A DNA stretch of 8,659 nt, taken from contig CAYNNP010000268.1 in the NCBI GenBank assembly GCA_964398215.1, positions 1 to 8,659 on the forward strand. Direction: 5' to 3'. Made by a program: the position numbers and the translations under genes. Positions within the stretch are counted from its first letter, which is position 1. Every line of letters begins with the position of its first letter. Shown here one piece after another: positions 8,013-8,659 of the stretch. Under the pieces are notes generated by a model. That model was not told the DNA's origin. It made no database searches and was given only the letters and a program-made list of their open reading frames with translations. This stretch comes from CAYNNP01 sp964398215. GTDB taxonomy: Bacteria; Planctomycetota; Planctomycetia; Pirellulales; Pirellulaceae.

Positions 8013-8659
8013 ATGCTAAAGCTGCGCAAACCGTCACAATGGTTGATTGGAATGTTTGTTTTTGGGTTCGGTCTATTCTCATTCGCCAGCGTTGCGCCAG
8101 CTGCGGACGCGACGCTGATTCAACGTCAGAATAAAATTTCTGATCGTTATCAAAAACTCGAAGAGCTCCTTCTGCGTCTAGCAGATGTTGAAGCCGCTGA
8201 GAATCCTGAGCGTTCGGCATTGATGCGTCGCGCCGTAAAGCAATCTCGTGAGCGCTTCGTGTTGGAAAAACTGCGAGTCGCATCCGGCGCTCTGCGTGAC
8301 GAGAAGTACAAAGCCGCCGTTGACGAACAAGAGAACGCGGTTTCGGAATTGAAAGGAATCCTGAAGCTTTTGATGAGCGAAGACCGATCCAAACGGATTC
8401 GCGACGAAAAAGAACGCATTGCAAAAATGATCAAGGACCTGAAGCGTATCGAACGCGCTCAGCGTAGTACCGGTGCTCGAACTGAGAACGGCGCAGAACT
8501 TGAGGACGTGCAAGAAGACCAGAAGTCGATCACCGAGCGAAGTGAAGATCTGAAACAGCAGATGGAAGACGATACCGAACCCGTTATCGATCCAGAAGCA
8601 GAGCAAAGCGAGAGTAGCGAAAGCAAGAGTAGCGAAAGCAAGAGTAGCGAAAGTAAGAG
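8013..8659 (+). CDS. Secreted helical/coiled-coil protein with SSESK repeats (3' end outside window)
   Basis: An open frame starts at ATG 8013 and runs off the window, giving 215 residues. There is no other ATG, GTG or TTG between the upstream in-frame TAA (7977-7979) and this ATG, so the start is secure, although no Shine-Dalgarno is visible. The first 30 residues form a signal peptide: basic MLKLRK, a hydrophobic core around 11-25, and a probable signal peptidase I site after APA (28-30). Residues 34-150 are strongly helical and rich in Glu, Lys and Arg (for example SDRYQKLEELLLRLADVEAA, 43-62), suggesting coiled coils. Residues 160-200 are acidic, and the visible end is three copies of SSESK (201-215). 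It follows the membrane protein gene by 33 nt, whose own C-terminus is also coiled-coil, so a periplasmic partnership is plausible. I do not recognise a named family. Total length and any C-terminal anchor cannot be seen. Confidence 0.85.
   Translation, partial: MLKLRKPSQWLIGMFVFGFGLFSFASVAPAADATLIQRQNKISDRYQKLEELLLRLADVEAAENPERSALMRRAVKQSRERFVLEKLRVASGALRDEKYKAAVDEQENAVSELKGILKLLMSEDRSKRIRDEKERIAKMIKDLKRIERAQRSTGARTENGAELEDVQEDQKSITERSEDLKQQMEDDTEPVIDPEAEQSESSESKSSESKSSESK
8613..8659 (+). repeat. 15-bp in-frame tandem repeat encoding SSESK
   Basis: The unit AGTAGCGAAAGCAAG occurs at 8613-8627 and 8628-8642, and with one change (AGC to AGT) at 8643-8657. The next two bases (AG) begin another copy, but the window ends there. 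A diverged partial unit (AGCGAG) precedes it. The repeat is in frame in the exported protein and encodes a Ser/Glu/Lys pentapeptide. The near-perfect DNA identity suggests recent expansion or slippage; copy number beyond the edge is unknown. Confidence 0.9.

Noticed and set aside
8178..8606. Open frame of 142 codons on the minus strand opposite the exported coiled-coil gene
   Set aside because: It lies wholly antisense to a well-supported gene with a signal peptide, and its translation is compositionally odd (Phe/Ser/Leu-rich mirror of Glu/Lys codons). It is a shadow frame.

Overview
The window is a tightly packed, single-strand (+) run of five genes, probably one operon, with the first and last genes cut by the window edges. 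Base composition is moderate in GC. The gene set (DUF58, BatA-type VWA protein, second large VWA membrane protein, three-helix membrane protein with a long coiled-coil tail, secreted coiled-coil protein) matches, from recall, a block typical of Planctomycetes, most likely a Rhodopirellula/Pirellulaceae-type organism. That assignment is inferred from gene content and style, not from a search.

Layout: 1-513 is the C-terminal 170 codons of a DUF58 protein. 550-2916 is a BatA-like protein with two N-terminal membrane helices, a VWA domain with an intact metal site, a CARDB-like segment, a glutamine-amidotransferase-like fold without a catalytic Cys, and a C-terminal helix. 2913-5654 overlaps it by ATGA and encodes a second VWA/amidotransferase-like membrane protein whose VWA domain is interrupted by an extra transmembrane hairpin and an acidic linker. 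5667-7979 encodes a three-helix membrane protein (DUF4175-like) with a beta-rich middle and a helical C-terminus. 8013-8659 is the start of an exported helical protein that runs into 15-bp repeats encoding SSESK at the window edge. Gaps between genes are 36, 12 and 33 nt. I see no promoter, terminator, RNA gene, mobile element or CRISPR, and no stretch over 300 bases lacks a gene.

How they may work together: DUF58 and VWA proteins are commonly encoded beside a MoxR-type AAA+ ATPase, which would be expected just upstream, outside this window. Charge patterns place the DUF58 fragment in the cytoplasm and the large domains of the three membrane proteins, plus the exported fifth protein, outside the cytoplasmic membrane. 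This suggests an envelope-spanning assembly in which a cytoplasmic ATPase/DUF58 pair acts on, or matures, membrane VWA proteins coupled to periplasmic coiled-coil partners. The substrate and physiological role cannot be read from the sequence; the link to aerotolerance comes only from the Bacteroides Bat family name.
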